Of a stretch of DNA of 64,000 bases, positions 34,981-43,794 are shown one piece after another. Numbering within the stretch: position 1 is the stretch's first letter; each line of letters starts with the position of its first letter. The position numbers were made by a program, and so were the translations under genes. Origin of the DNA: Dyadobacter diqingensis (lineage in GTDB: Bacteria; Bacteroidota; Bacteroidia; Cytophagales; Spirosomataceae); NCBI RefSeq assembly GCF_024220585.1, contig NZ_JAMXKF010000004.1, positions 682,001 through 746,000 of the forward strand, read 5' to 3'. The notes under the pieces are model-generated. The model worked only from the letters and a program-made list of their open reading frames with translations, was not told the DNA's origin and ran no database searches.

Positions 34981-35580
34981 GTGAAAAAAATTAAGTTAGA
35001 AATATTGGGGCTTTCCCCAAGCCAGTCTCAGGCCGGTTCCTTCGCTCTTGTTTTGGGTGAAGAATTAGGAAACCGACGTCTTCCCATTATCATTGGTGTC
35101 TTTGAAGCGCAGGCTATCGCCGTGCAGATTGAAAACATTGTTCCGAACAGGCCAATGACCCACGATCTGTTCAAATCTTTTGCGGAAGGAATGAATTATA
35201 CCCTGAAAGAAATCGTGATTTCCGATTTGAAAGAAGGTATTTTTTATGCCAAAATCGTTTGTAAAGACAGTCTGAGAGAAGTAGAAATTGATGCACGTCC
35301 GTCTGATGCCATCGCCATCGGACTGCGTTTTGACATACCTATTTATACTTATGAAGCGATTCTTTCAGAAGCCGGCATCATTTCAAGTTCAATAACGGAG
35401 GATGAGGAAGAGGACGAAGAAGAAGCGATCAAGGAAACTTTACAGTCTCGCGGAAGCCTTACCGACCAGCTCAGAGACCTTTCCTATGACGAACTTCAGC
35501 GTATGCTTGACGATGCACTTTCCAAAGAAGATTACGAGAAAGCGGCAAAAATCCGCGACGAGATGGGGCGCAGAAACTAA
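34981..35580 (+). CDS. Bifunctional nuclease (BFN/DUF151) domain protein with C-terminal UVR motif
   Basis: The protein has 199 residues and starts at GTG 34981, which gives MKKIKLEILGLSPSQSQAGS, the normal family N-terminus. The BFN domain spans about 1-135 (LPIIIGVFEAQAIAVQ and RPSDAIAIGLR). An acidic linker with EDEEEDEEEA follows, then a UvrB/UvrC-type helix pair (YDELQRMLDDALSKEDYEKAA, about 160-197). Family members are described as DNases/RNases, or as proteins of unclear activity. The 275-base region before it holds the etfA terminator and no recognised promoter. Confidence 0.88.
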   Translation: MKKIKLEILGLSPSQSQAGSFALVLGEELGNRRLPIIIGVFEAQAIAVQIENIVPNRPMTHDLFKSFAEGMNYTLKEIVISDLKEGIFYAKIVCKDSLREVEIDARPSDAIAIGLRFDIPIYTYEAILSEAGIISSSITEDEEEDEEEAIKETLQSRGSLTDQLRDLSYDELQRMLDDALSKEDYEKAAKIRDEMGRRN

Positions 35581-35716
35581 TAAGTTTCTTTTTCATTCGT
35601 TAAAAATAGTTAAGGTTGGTATCAAAAGGGTATCAATGTTATATTAATCATTATTTTTGCCATCATTACTTCATTCGAAAGTTTGAATAAACCCGGTTTG
35701 CGAAATATTCCTTTTT
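35581..35716 (+). promoter_or_regulatory. Candidate promoter of ftsX with direct repeat
   Basis: An exact -7 box, TATTTTTG, is at 35652-35659, about 58 bases before the ftsX ATG. No -33 TTG is at the right distance. GGTATCAA occurs at 35618-35625 and 35629-35636, one helical turn apart, roughly where an activator would bind. Confidence 0.4.
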
Positions 35717-36601
35717 ATGCCTAAAAAAAAGAAGAAGATTGGTAGTTATCCCAATGCAATGATTGTCATGAGTCTTACAGCCGCATTATTTCTGATCGGT
35801 TTTTGCGGACTTCTCGTTATTCAATCGAAAAAACTGGTCTCTATCATACGTCAGAATATTGAAGTAAGGGTATTTATCGAAAAGGCCGAAACCAAGGCCG
35901 GACAGGACTCTATCCTGACGGTTTTGAAAAGCAAACCTTACGTTTTGAATACACCTGAAACGCCAAACCCGATTACCTACGTCTCCAAAGAAGAGGCTGC
36001 AAAAGAATTTATCGAAGGCACGAAGGAAGATTTCACGGCATTTTTGGGCGAAAATCCTTTACGTGACAGCTATCGCGTAAAAATCGGCGAAGACTATTTC
36101 GAAGAATCGAAATTACAGCTTATCAAAAAAGATCTTGAAAAGATAAAAGGTGTTTACGAAGTCGTTTATCAGGAAGATCTGGCCGATAATATCAACCGGA
36201 ATGTGACAAAAATATATGCGGTACTGGCCAGTTTCGCATTGATCATGCTGATTATTATTGTGCTTCTGGTCAACAACACCATCAAACTTGCCATTTACTC
36301 ACAGCGTTTCCTGATCAGAAGTATGCAGCTTGTGGGTGCAACCAACGGCTTTATCCAGCGGCCTTACATTCTTCGTGGCGCTATGCAGGGAACCATTGGC
36401 GGCGTATTGGCAGGTGGTTTGCTGATCGGCTTGCAGCAGCTTGCCGTGCGCAATGTAGAAGGCCTGGCGATGTTACAGGAATATGACAAAATCGTTATCC
36501 TCGTGGCCGTAGTGCTTGCATTGGGTATTTTAATTGGAATAGCCAGCACCTATCAGTCCCTTGCCCGCTATCTGCGTATGGCTTTGGATGATTTGTATTA
36601 A
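35717..36601 (+). CDS. ftsX: Cell division ABC-transporter-like permease FtsX
   Basis: The protein has 294 residues with one N-terminal membrane helix, a periplasmic domain of about 130 residues, and three C-terminal helices, the FtsX topology. Segments IAVFIEKAE-like (EVRVFIEKAE), VYEVVYQEDLADNI and LIRSMQLVGATNGFIQRPYI are characteristic. FtsX with the ATPase FtsE regulates peptidoglycan hydrolases at the divisome; ftsE is not next to it, as is usual in Bacteroidota. It heads the run with DUF3098, uppP, truB and ribF. Confidence 0.88.
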   Translation: MPKKKKKIGSYPNAMIVMSLTAALFLIGFCGLLVIQSKKLVSIIRQNIEVRVFIEKAETKAGQDSILTVLKSKPYVLNTPETPNPITYVSKEEAAKEFIEGTKEDFTAFLGENPLRDSYRVKIGEDYFEESKLQLIKKDLEKIKGVYEVVYQEDLADNINRNVTKIYAVLASFALIMLIIIVLLVNNTIKLAIYSQRFLIRSMQLVGATNGFIQRPYILRGAMQGTIGGVLAGGLLIGLQQLAVRNVEGLAMLQEYDKIVILVAVVLALGILIGIASTYQSLARYLRMALDDLY

Positions 36602-36643
36602 TTAAGACTGAAAATAAGATTATTGACTATCAACAAATAATTT

Positions 36644-36859
36644 ATGAGCAACACAAAAAACAATCTTCCGTTTGCTGCATCAAACTACAAAATGATGCTG
36701 ATCGGACTAGCCGTAATTCTTGGCGGATTTTTAATTATGAGTTTTGATACTGAAGAATTTGGTTTTGGTTTGCTTGGGTTAACCGTTGGGCCTGTGATCA
36801 CGATCCTGGGTTTTATTATTGAGTTCTGGGCTATTTTACGTAAACCCGTTAATTCATGA
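36644..36859 (+). CDS. DUF3098 small membrane protein
   Basis: The protein has 71 residues with two membrane helices ([16 protein letters not shown] and [17 protein letters not shown]). The pattern and the position between ftsX and uppP match DUF3098 proteins of Bacteroidota. It overlaps uppP by four bases (ATGA at 36856). A role in envelope growth is inferred only from its neighbours. Confidence 0.88.
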   Translation: MSNTKNNLPFAASNYKMMLIGLAVILGGFLIMSFDTEEFGFGLLGLTVGPVITILGFIIEFWAILRKPVNS

Positions 36860-37635
36860 CCATCTGGCAGGCCATCATCCTAGCAATTGTTGAGGGAATT
36901 ACAGAATTCCTACCCGTTTCTTCCACAGGACATATGATTATCGCTTCCTCGTTTATGGGGATCAGCCATTTGGAGTTTACCAAAATGTTTACGGTCAATA
37001 TTCAGTTCGGCGCTATTCTTTCCGTTGTTGTATTGTACTGGAAACGTTTTTTTCAATCCACAGATTTTTACTTCAAGTTATTCGTAGCCTTTCTTCCGGC
37101 TGCGGTTCTTGGTTTTCTTCTCAATGATTTTATTGACTCTATGCTTGAAAATGTGATCGTTGTTGCGATTTCACTTTTAGTGGGAGGTATTGTTCTTTTG
37201 TTCATTGACCGTATCGCCAATGATACGACCAGAGAAAGAGAAATTTCTTATTTCGATGCTCTAAAAATCGGTTTCTTCCAGTGTATCGCAATGATCCCCG
37301 GCGTTTCCCGTTCTGCATCAACGATTATTGGCGGTATGCTTCAGGGACTTTCCCGCAAGCAGGCGGCTGAATTTTCATTCTTTTTAGCCGTGCCTACCAT
37401 GGCTGCGGCGGGTGGTTATAAGCTATTGAAAACATACGATACCATTCAGGCTTCTGATATTCAAACATTGCTTATCGGCAATCTGGTTGCTTTTGTTGTT
37501 GCCATGCTGGCCATCAAATTTTTCATCAATTTCCTTACGAAATACGGTTTCAAGGTCTTCGGATATTACCGTATCATTTTGGGGCTTGTATTGCTGGCAC
37601 TGTTGGCATCCGGTTATAAACTGGATATTGTTTAA
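36856..37635 (+). CDS. uppP: Undecaprenyl-diphosphate phosphatase (UppP/BacA)
   Basis: The protein has 259 residues and about eight membrane helices. Motif [14 protein letters not shown] (13-26, catalytic Glu pair and Ser) and motif [14 protein letters not shown] (about 149) are both intact. It removes a phosphate from undecaprenyl diphosphate to recycle the lipid carrier for peptidoglycan and polysaccharide synthesis, and so supports the polysaccharide cluster further on. Its ATG overlaps the DUF3098 stop, so the two are coupled. Confidence 0.92.
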   Translation: MTIWQAIILAIVEGITEFLPVSSTGHMIIASSFMGISHLEFTKMFTVNIQFGAILSVVVLYWKRFFQSTDFYFKLFVAFLPAAVLGFLLNDFIDSMLENVIVVAISLLVGGIVLLFIDRIANDTTREREISYFDALKIGFFQCIAMIPGVSRSASTIIGGMLQGLSRKQAAEFSFFLAVPTMAAAGGYKLLKTYDTIQASDIQTLLIGNLVAFVVAMLAIKFFINFLTKYGFKVFGYYRIILGLVLLALLASGYKLDIV

Positions 37636-37687
37636 AATTCATTGGGATTGGTTGAGGAGGATTTCATTTTAGTTAAAGCAGTATAGT

Positions 37688-38389
37688 TTGAGTAACGAGA
37701 CTACCATACAAGACGAAGGGGAAGTTTTATTGATTGATAAACCGCTCAGATGGACCTCATTTGATGTTGTCAACAAAATAAAAAGGGCCTGTAAATACAA
37801 TAAGATTGGTCATGCCGGAACTCTGGATCCCCTTGCCACCGGCTTGCTTATCTTATGTACAGGAAAGAAAACGAAGATCATTGATACCTATCAGGCACAG
37901 GAAAAAGAGTATACCGGCACTTTTGTTTTAGGTAAAACAACACCCTCTGTTGATCTCGAAACGGAATTCGATGCAGAATATCCCGTAGCCCATATCACAG
38001 CGGAGGTGCTTGAAAACGCCCGCAAAACGTTCCTGGGCTCCATCGAGCAAACTCCTCCGATCTACTCCGCGGTGAAGGTTGACGGAGAGCGTCTTTACAA
38101 AAAAGCACGCCGTGGTGAAGTTGCAGAAATCAAAAAGAGAACGGTTGAAATTTCACTTTTTGAAATTGACAGCACCAACTTTCCGGCCATTGATTTCAGG
38201 ATCATTTGTTCAAAAGGCACTTATATTCGTAGTATTGTAAGGGATTTCGGTGTGGCAGCAGAAAGCGGAGCTTATCTGAGCGTGCTTTGCCGTACAAGAA
38301 TTGGTGCGTTCGAATTGAAAGACGCTTCCAATCTTACCGATTTCATTTATAAAAAACGTGTTGAATTGAAGTTACCCGTTGACGAATGA
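37688..38389 (+). CDS. truB: tRNA pseudouridine-55 synthase
   Basis: The protein has 233 residues. The start is TTG at 37688; the only in-frame alternative before the conserved domain would be a rarer codon, and a stop lies shortly upstream. Motifs: EVLLIDKPLRWTSFDVVN, GHAGTLDPLATGLL with the catalytic D47, and KGTYIRSIVRDFG. It makes pseudouridine 55 in the T loop of tRNAs. The ribF start overlaps its end by four bases (ATGA at 38386-38389). Confidence 0.92.
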   Translation: MSNETTIQDEGEVLLIDKPLRWTSFDVVNKIKRACKYNKIGHAGTLDPLATGLLILCTGKKTKIIDTYQAQEKEYTGTFVLGKTTPSVDLETEFDAEYPVAHITAEVLENARKTFLGSIEQTPPIYSAVKVDGERLYKKARRGEVAEIKKRTVEISLFEIDSTNFPAIDFRIICSKGTYIRSIVRDFGVAAESGAYLSVLCRTRIGAFELKDASNLTDFIYKKRVELKLPVDE

Positions 38390-39321
38390 ATATATACCAC
38401 AGCCTGGATTCCTTTCAGCGATTGGAATGCGCCGTCGTAACCAGTGGTACTTTTGACGGTCTGCATATAGGCCATAAAAAAATCCTGACCAGACTTAAAG
38501 AAATCAGCACACAGTCGGGTGGAGAGTCCGTGGTGATCACCTTTTGGCCACATCCGCGTTTGGTGGTGTCGGAAGACAGCCAGGATTTGCAGCTGCTTTC
38601 TACGATTGAAGAAAAAATTGAGCTCTTTTCTCAAATGGGAATTGAGCACCTTGCCATCGTTCCGTTTACCAGAGCATTTTCTGAACTTTCGTCGGATGAT
38701 TTTATCCGCCAGATATTGGTTGATAAAATTGGCACCAAAAAACTGGTGATCGGTTATGATCATCGTTTTGGGAGAAACCGGGAAGGCAGTTTTGAGTTTT
38801 TACAAAAAAACGCTTCCAGTTACGGTTTTGAAGTAGAAGAAATCCCAAGACAGGACATCGAAGACCTGGCGATCAGTTCGTCCAGAATCCGCCACTCTTT
38901 GTTATCGGGTAATGTGGATGACGCGCAGCATTTGCTTGGACGCCCCTACTCGATCACCGGCATTATCGTCAAAGGAAAACAACTTGGGCGTACGATCGGT
39001 TTTCCGACGGCCAATATCCACTTACAGGAGTCTTACAAACTGATTCCCGCCAACGGCGTTTACGTCATTAATGCCTATCACCAGGGTGCGGCCTACAAGG
39101 GCATGCTCAACGTAGGTGTGCGGCCGACGGTCGACGGAACGTTCAGGACGATTGAAGCAAATCTGTTTGATTTCGATAAAGAAATATACGGCGAAGACCT
39201 CACGGTCGAATTCCTGCATTACCTTCGGCCGGAACAAAAATTCGCCGGCCTGGATGCTTTGATTCAGCAAATAAAAATTGATAAGGAGAGCTCGCTGAAT
39301 TTCTTCAAAAATCAGCTTTAA
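38386..39321 (+). CDS. ribF: Bifunctional riboflavin kinase/FAD synthetase
   Basis: The protein has 311 residues. The N-terminal nucleotidyltransferase domain has GTFDGLHIGHKKIL (about 22-35) and SSRIRHSL; the C-terminal kinase domain has GRTIGFPTANI and the NGVYVINAYHQ stretch. It phosphorylates riboflavin to FMN and adenylates it to FAD. It supplies the flavin for proteins such as ETF nearby, though that is incidental. It overlaps truB and ends the ftsX-to-ribF run at a terminator. Confidence 0.92.
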   Translation: MNIYHSLDSFQRLECAVVTSGTFDGLHIGHKKILTRLKEISTQSGGESVVITFWPHPRLVVSEDSQDLQLLSTIEEKIELFSQMGIEHLAIVPFTRAFSELSSDDFIRQILVDKIGTKKLVIGYDHRFGRNREGSFEFLQKNASSYGFEVEEIPRQDIEDLAISSSRIRHSLLSGNVDDAQHLLGRPYSITGIIVKGKQLGRTIGFPTANIHLQESYKLIPANGVYVINAYHQGAAYKGMLNVGVRPTVDGTFRTIEANLFDFDKEIYGEDLTVEFLHYLRPEQKFAGLDALIQQIKIDKESSLNFFKNQL

Positions 39322-39340
39322 GTTTTTTTCCGATCATTGT

Positions 39341-39380
39341 AAACCCCGTATCAGACATAAAAATCTGATCCGGGGTTTTT
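39341..39380 (+). terminator. Rho-independent terminator after ribF
   Basis: AAACCCCG (39341-39348) pairs with CGGGGTTT (39371-39378), and ATCAGA (39350-39355) with TCTGAT (39364-39369), with one mismatch between the two segments. A T run follows. Confidence 0.9.
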
Positions 39381-39463
39381 ATTTGTGCTGATCTGCGTTA
39401 TTTTACCTGCTGATTGCACTTTGGTATAATTATAATGCTTATCCTGAAAAAACTTCCTGAACC

Positions 39464-40801
39464 ATGAAAAAGCTTTCACAACTCTTACTGCTCCTGACGG
39501 TTATCTCCGTTCACGCCAACGCGCAGCAGGGTAATCTGATATTGATCAAACATGCAAATCTGATCGACGGAACCGGGGCCGCGTCGAAACCGAATACCGA
39601 TATCCTGATCAAAAATGGAAAAATCATTTCCATCCAATCCGGATTGAAGGAAAAGGATGCCGTTGTTATCGATTACAAAGGCAAAACGATCATCCCCTCG
39701 CTCATCAGCGCGCATATACACATTGGCACGCTGAAAGGAAATACGGCCGCGGCGGAAAACTATACACGGGAAAATATTTTGCGGCAGCTTAAAAGATATC
39801 AGGATTATGGCGTGAATACCGTGCTTACCATGGGTACGGACCGCCCTTTGATATTCAACGGATTTATTGATTCAACGCAGGCGGGATTATTGCCCGGTGC
39901 AAGATTATACTCAGCCGGTTACGGGTTCAATACCCCGGACGCGGCACCGGCATCCTGGATGAACCTCCTGATCAGGCCCACATCCGCTGCACAGGTGCCC
40001 GGGCAAATCGCCGAACTGGCCAAGGTAAAACCTACTGTTGTGAAAATGTGGGTGGATGACCATGGTGGAAAAGCGGTAAAAATCACACCTGAAATTTACA
40101 AGGCCATCATTACGGAGGCACATAAAAAAGGGATTCCGGTGGCCAGCCATTTGTACAATCTCGAAGACGCTCGTTCCCTGACAGAATCAGGTCTGGATAT
40201 GATGGCGCACAGCATCCGTGACAAGGAAATTGACGCAGATCTTCTGAAAAAGATGAAAGAAAAAGGTGTTGCCTATATCCCGACACTGTCACTCGATGAA
40301 TTCGCCTACATCTACGCCAGAAAACCGGAATGGGTTGATGAGCCTTTTTTCCAGGCTGCATTGGAACCGGGCGTTTATGAAATGATCGTATCTAAGAAAT
40401 ATCAGGATCAGGTCAAAAATTCTCCCGACTTTGACAGGAACATGAATGGCTTCAAAATCGCGCTGATCAATGTGAAGAAAATCCATGACGCAGGTATCCT
40501 TGTGGCGTTAGGAACCGATTCCGGTGCTTTCCCGATTCGTGCGCAAGGCTTTTCAGAACACCTGGAACTTGAATTAATGGTGCAGGCAGGGTTAAGTCCG
40601 ATGCAGGCCATCACGGCGGGAACAAAAAATGCTGCGAAGGTCCTGAAAATCGACAAAGCGTACGGAACGCTGGAAAAAGGAAAAATGGCTGACTTTATCG
40701 TTCTGTCCGACAGTCCAGAAAAAAATATCCGCAATACCCGAAAAATAGAATCTGTCTGGAAAGACGGTAAGGAAGTGAGCAGCGGACCAATATCCAAATA
40801 A
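39464..40801 (+). CDS. Secreted amidohydrolase-family protein
   Basis: The protein has 445 residues with a signal peptide of about 20 (SVHANAQ). The metal-binding HxH is H84-I-H86 in ISAHIHIG; later ligands are the Lys in VVKMWVDD, His in VASHLYN, His in MMAHSIR, and Asp in GTDSGA, as in the amidohydrolase/imidazolonepropionase superfamily. The C-terminus carries GTLEKGKMADFIVL. It hydrolyses an amide or cyclic amide in the periplasm; the substrate is unknown. It converges with the AI-2E transporter gene, eight bases apart. Confidence 0.88.
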   Translation: MKKLSQLLLLLTVISVHANAQQGNLILIKHANLIDGTGAASKPNTDILIKNGKIISIQSGLKEKDAVVIDYKGKTIIPSLISAHIHIGTLKGNTAAAENYTRENILRQLKRYQDYGVNTVLTMGTDRPLIFNGFIDSTQAGLLPGARLYSAGYGFNTPDAAPASWMNLLIRPTSAAQVPGQIAELAKVKPTVVKMWVDDHGGKAVKITPEIYKAIITEAHKKGIPVASHLYNLEDARSLTESGLDMMAHSIRDKEIDADLLKKMKEKGVAYIPTLSLDEFAYIYARKPEWVDEPFFQAALEPGVYEMIVSKKYQDQVKNSPDFDRNMNGFKIALINVKKIHDAGILVALGTDSGAFPIRAQGFSEHLELELMVQAGLSPMQAITAGTKNAAKVLKIDKAYGTLEKGKMADFIVLSDSPEKNIRNTRKIESVWKDGKEVSSGPISK

Positions 40802-40809
40802 TTTTGGGT

Positions 40810-41862
40810 TCAGGCTTTTTCCTGATTATTCTTTAACGGTGGTTTGTCATCCAACAAAATAGCCAGCGGACGCCAGGAAGGTATCTTGTCTGAAATGATT
40901 TTCAGGATTCCGATAATCGGAGGTGTCAGGATCAGTCCGGCACCTCCCCACAAAATTCCTCCTGCAATCAGCGATACTAACATCATCAGCGTATTGATTT
41001 TTAGCCGGTGCCCAACAGCACGTGGGAAAATCACGTTGGCTTCCAGATACTGCACAATGGTAAAAATCGCCACCACGCCCAGAGCTTTCGCCGGGCTATC
41101 GGTTAGCGCCAAAGCAACCGGAACCGCACCACCAATGAGTATCCCGACATAAGGAATCATGGTAAGGATCGACGCCAGAAATCCAAAAAACATCGCATTG
41201 GGAATTCCCAGTACGACCAGCCCCACCGTATTCATAATCCCAACGAACAGGTACACGATAGCCATTCCTTTCACAAATTCATAAAAAGTAGTGATGCTTT
41301 CATGCAGAATTTCGTGGCACATCATCCTGTGTTTTAAAGGAACTGCACTCATTAAAGCGGCTACCAATATTTCCCGGCTAGCCAGAATCAGCGCCACAAA
41401 CACGGGAATGATAACCAGCGTAGCCAGTGCAGAGGCTGAAAATGACATAAATGATCGTAACATACCGGCAAGCGACGATAACACATCGGTTCCCAGCTGT
41501 TGTAAATACAGATCCTGCCTCTCCTTCGAAATTGAAAACTGATCCGTCATAAACTGTCTGAACTGTTGATTGGCTATCTGAAGCTGATCGTTAATGATCT
41601 CTTTCTGATTCGCCAGCTCGGCAATGCCAATAACGGCCACGGCAGTCAGCAGGCCGACAAATGCCAAAAGTGCCAGCAAGCAGGCCGTTATGGCCAATGA
41701 TCGGGGCCAACCCTTCTTGTCTTCCAGCCAGCGGCATAACGGGTAACAGGCGAAACTTATCAAAAAGGAGAAACACAAGGGTATGAACAGCGCCCTGCCT
41801 ACATACAGCAGTGCAGTCAAAAAACCCAGGGCTACTATCCATCTTGTTAAGTCGCGCTTCAT
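40810..41862 (-). CDS. AI-2E family transporter (PerM/YdiK-like)
   Basis: The protein has 350 residues and about seven or eight membrane helices with a central amphipathic stretch (residues about 80-145). The FVALILASREILVAAL and ILTMIPYVGILIGGAVPVAL helices and the late GILKIISDKIPSW are family features. Members transport autoinducer-2 or sodium/proton, or are of unknown function; the family name does not fix the substrate. It is followed on its strand by the converging amidohydrolase gene. Confidence 0.85.
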   Translation of the reverse strand: MKRDLTRWIVALGFLTALLYVGRALFIPLCFSFLISFACYPLCRWLEDKKGWPRSLAITACLLALLAFVGLLTAVAVIGIAELANQKEIINDQLQIANQQFRQFMTDQFSISKERQDLYLQQLGTDVLSSLAGMLRSFMSFSASALATLVIIPVFVALILASREILVAALMSAVPLKHRMMCHEILHESITTFYEFVKGMAIVYLFVGIMNTVGLVVLGIPNAMFFGFLASILTMIPYVGILIGGAVPVALALTDSPAKALGVVAIFTIVQYLEANVIFPRAVGHRLKINTLMMLVSLIAGGILWGGAGLILTPPIIGILKIISDKIPSWRPLAILLDDKPPLKNNQEKA

Positions 41863-42011
41863 AATAGAGTTCTCCGTTTTTAATATCTTTCAGGCCATAA
41901 AAACTGATGATAAAATATCACTTTTTATGATTTTAAAATCAACTGTTTTACCAAATTCGTCACCTGTTGAAATTATTACTAAGTATACCAAAATTCCTTT
42001 CCTAATCATAA

Positions 42012-42054
42012 ACAAAAAGAGTTTTGCGGAAAATTTCCGCAAAACTCTTTTTGT
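42012..42054 (-). terminator. Strong terminator after the SusCD operon
   Basis: A 21-bp perfect inverted repeat (42012-42032 with 42034-42054) ends with A and T runs. Lying just past the susD-like stop on the minus strand, it terminates that transcript. It could also stop plus-strand read-through. The rest of 41863-42089 shows nothing else. Confidence 0.85.
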
Positions 42055-42089
42055 AAATAACTGAAAAGTATCAGCTCAATCGCCGGATA

Positions 42090-43784
42090 TTAATAACCCG
42101 TATTCTGCTTCATATAACCCGGAAGGTTTGAAGCTCCGTCGATTGCCGTTTGCGGAATCGGGAAAATACGTTTGTGAACATCGGTGTTTGTTTTTTCCGT
42201 CCATGTGCCTTCATACTTACCGAAACGGATCATGTCAGTACGACGCACCATTTCCCAGTACAATTCAAAACCTCTTTCACGGAACAATAGATCAAGCGTG
42301 ATAGAAGTCAGTGCAGGTGCAGGCGTGGTCGATGTTCTCGCAGCTCTCACGGTGTTCACATCAGCCAGGGCCGTTGCATCACCGGCACTTTTGCGCAACT
42401 TCGCTTCCGCACGCATCAGATAGATATCAGCCAGACGCAAAATTGAAATATCTGCCTCACCTTTGTTTCTACCCGTATCAGACACCCGGCTGAACTCATA
42501 TTTCTCAACGCGATATCCGGAACTGTAACCACTGCCAGCCGTTGTAAAGTCAATTTTCTCTGTGAAAATTACCGGCAAGTCTGCACGGTTACGGCTCAGG
42601 TTTGTCAGTTTACCAATTCTGAGTTTTCCATCAGGGCATCTTAAAAATGCTCCGTTTACACGTACCGCACCATATTGCTGTCCGCGAAGAATCCCACGGT
42701 TAACTTTGTAGCTTGCATCCGTAATACATGTATCCGCCGGGTTTGAATAAGCCGACATATTTTCCTGATAAAAACGCGGATCACGTTTTGGATCAACAGT
42801 ACCATAGGCCTGAACCCAGCTCTGATAAAAATCGGAAGTAATTGCAGGACCATCTGTACCATTTGCCGCCGGGAAAGCCGCCAAAGGAAACTGATCACCG
42901 GAAAGCGAGAAGTAAGCAAGACGGTTGTGACCGTTAAGGTCAGGGCGCTGATCAACGGCAAAAATCAATTCTGAATTATCATGATTTGCATTCCCGAAAA
43001 TCGAGAAATAATCAGCCGATAATTTGTAATCGCCCAGCGCGATGATCTTATCCGTGTACTCGATTACCTTGTCCATATCACCGCTGGCAAAAGTAAACTG
43101 AGCTGCGTAAATATCACGGTACACGGCTGCATTAAGATATAATCTTGCCAAAAGTCCCCAAACTGCCGCCTTGGTTAACCTTCCCGGACCTACCGCTGCT
43201 TTATTCTGCACAAGCGGTTCGATCGCAAGCAATTCTTTTTCGATATAGGAAACCGCCTCGGCACCACGAACAATCTTAGAAGGCGTTCCCGGATCTTCTT
43301 TTACGAAAACAATCCCGAACAAATCCAGCGTCATCAGAGAATAATAAGCTCTCATCCCACGTGCCTCAGCCAGAAACAATGCCGAGTTGGCATCCTTGGC
43401 CGTAGCCAGCGTTGTAATCGCAGTAACGGATCTCGAAATACTCTGTACAAGCTGGTCCCAGGTAGCTTTGATGTTGGGATCGGTACTGGTAGAGTTGTGC
43501 GCATGCAGAGCCAAGTAGATACCGTTATCACCCCAGTCTGTACCTCCGCGGTAAGGCAAAATCGCCTCGTCCGTAGAAATTTCCTGTAAAGCGAAATAAT
43601 TGGTATGCTTATGAAGCTCAGGCAAAAGCGCATAAACCGGCGCAATAAGTCCATTCGCAGTCTGTTCGTCCGTAAGTGTTGAACCCAACGTTTCGTCCAG
43701 CACTTGTTCTTTCAAATCGGTACAGGCATTGGTAATCATCAGCATGCTTGCAACCGTCAGTATGATGGGTAATTTCTTATTCAT
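42090..43784 (-). CDS. SusD/RagB-family nutrient-binding lipoprotein
   Basis: I start at the ATG at 43784 (564 residues); the frame opens seven codons earlier. A lipoprotein signal ends MLMITNAC (Cys about 21). The protein then has the usual SusD layout: N-terminal TPR-like helices (ARGMRAYYSLMTLDLFGIVFV), a middle loop-rich region, and a C-terminal LRLADIYLMRAEAKLR...FELYWEMVRRTDMIRFGKYE block with the RRxDMIRFG signature. It caps the SusC channel on the cell surface and binds a glycan or other polymer fragment. It follows susC by ten bases and ends in a strong terminator. Confidence 0.92.
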   Translation of the reverse strand: MNKKLPIILTVASMLMITNACTDLKEQVLDETLGSTLTDEQTANGLIAPVYALLPELHKHTNYFALQEISTDEAILPYRGGTDWGDNGIYLALHAHNSTSTDPNIKATWDQLVQSISRSVTAITTLATAKDANSALFLAEARGMRAYYSLMTLDLFGIVFVKEDPGTPSKIVRGAEAVSYIEKELLAIEPLVQNKAAVGPGRLTKAAVWGLLARLYLNAAVYRDIYAAQFTFASGDMDKVIEYTDKIIALGDYKLSADYFSIFGNANHDNSELIFAVDQRPDLNGHNRLAYFSLSGDQFPLAAFPAANGTDGPAITSDFYQSWVQAYGTVDPKRDPRFYQENMSAYSNPADTCITDASYKVNRGILRGQQYGAVRVNGAFLRCPDGKLRIGKLTNLSRNRADLPVIFTEKIDFTTAGSGYSSGYRVEKYEFSRVSDTGRNKGEADISILRLADIYLMRAEAKLRKSAGDATALADVNTVRAARTSTTPAPALTSITLDLLFRERGFELYWEMVRRTDMIRFGKYEGTWTEKTNTDVHKRIFPIPQTAIDGASNLPGYMKQNTGY

Positions 43785-43794
43785 TGTCGTAAGA

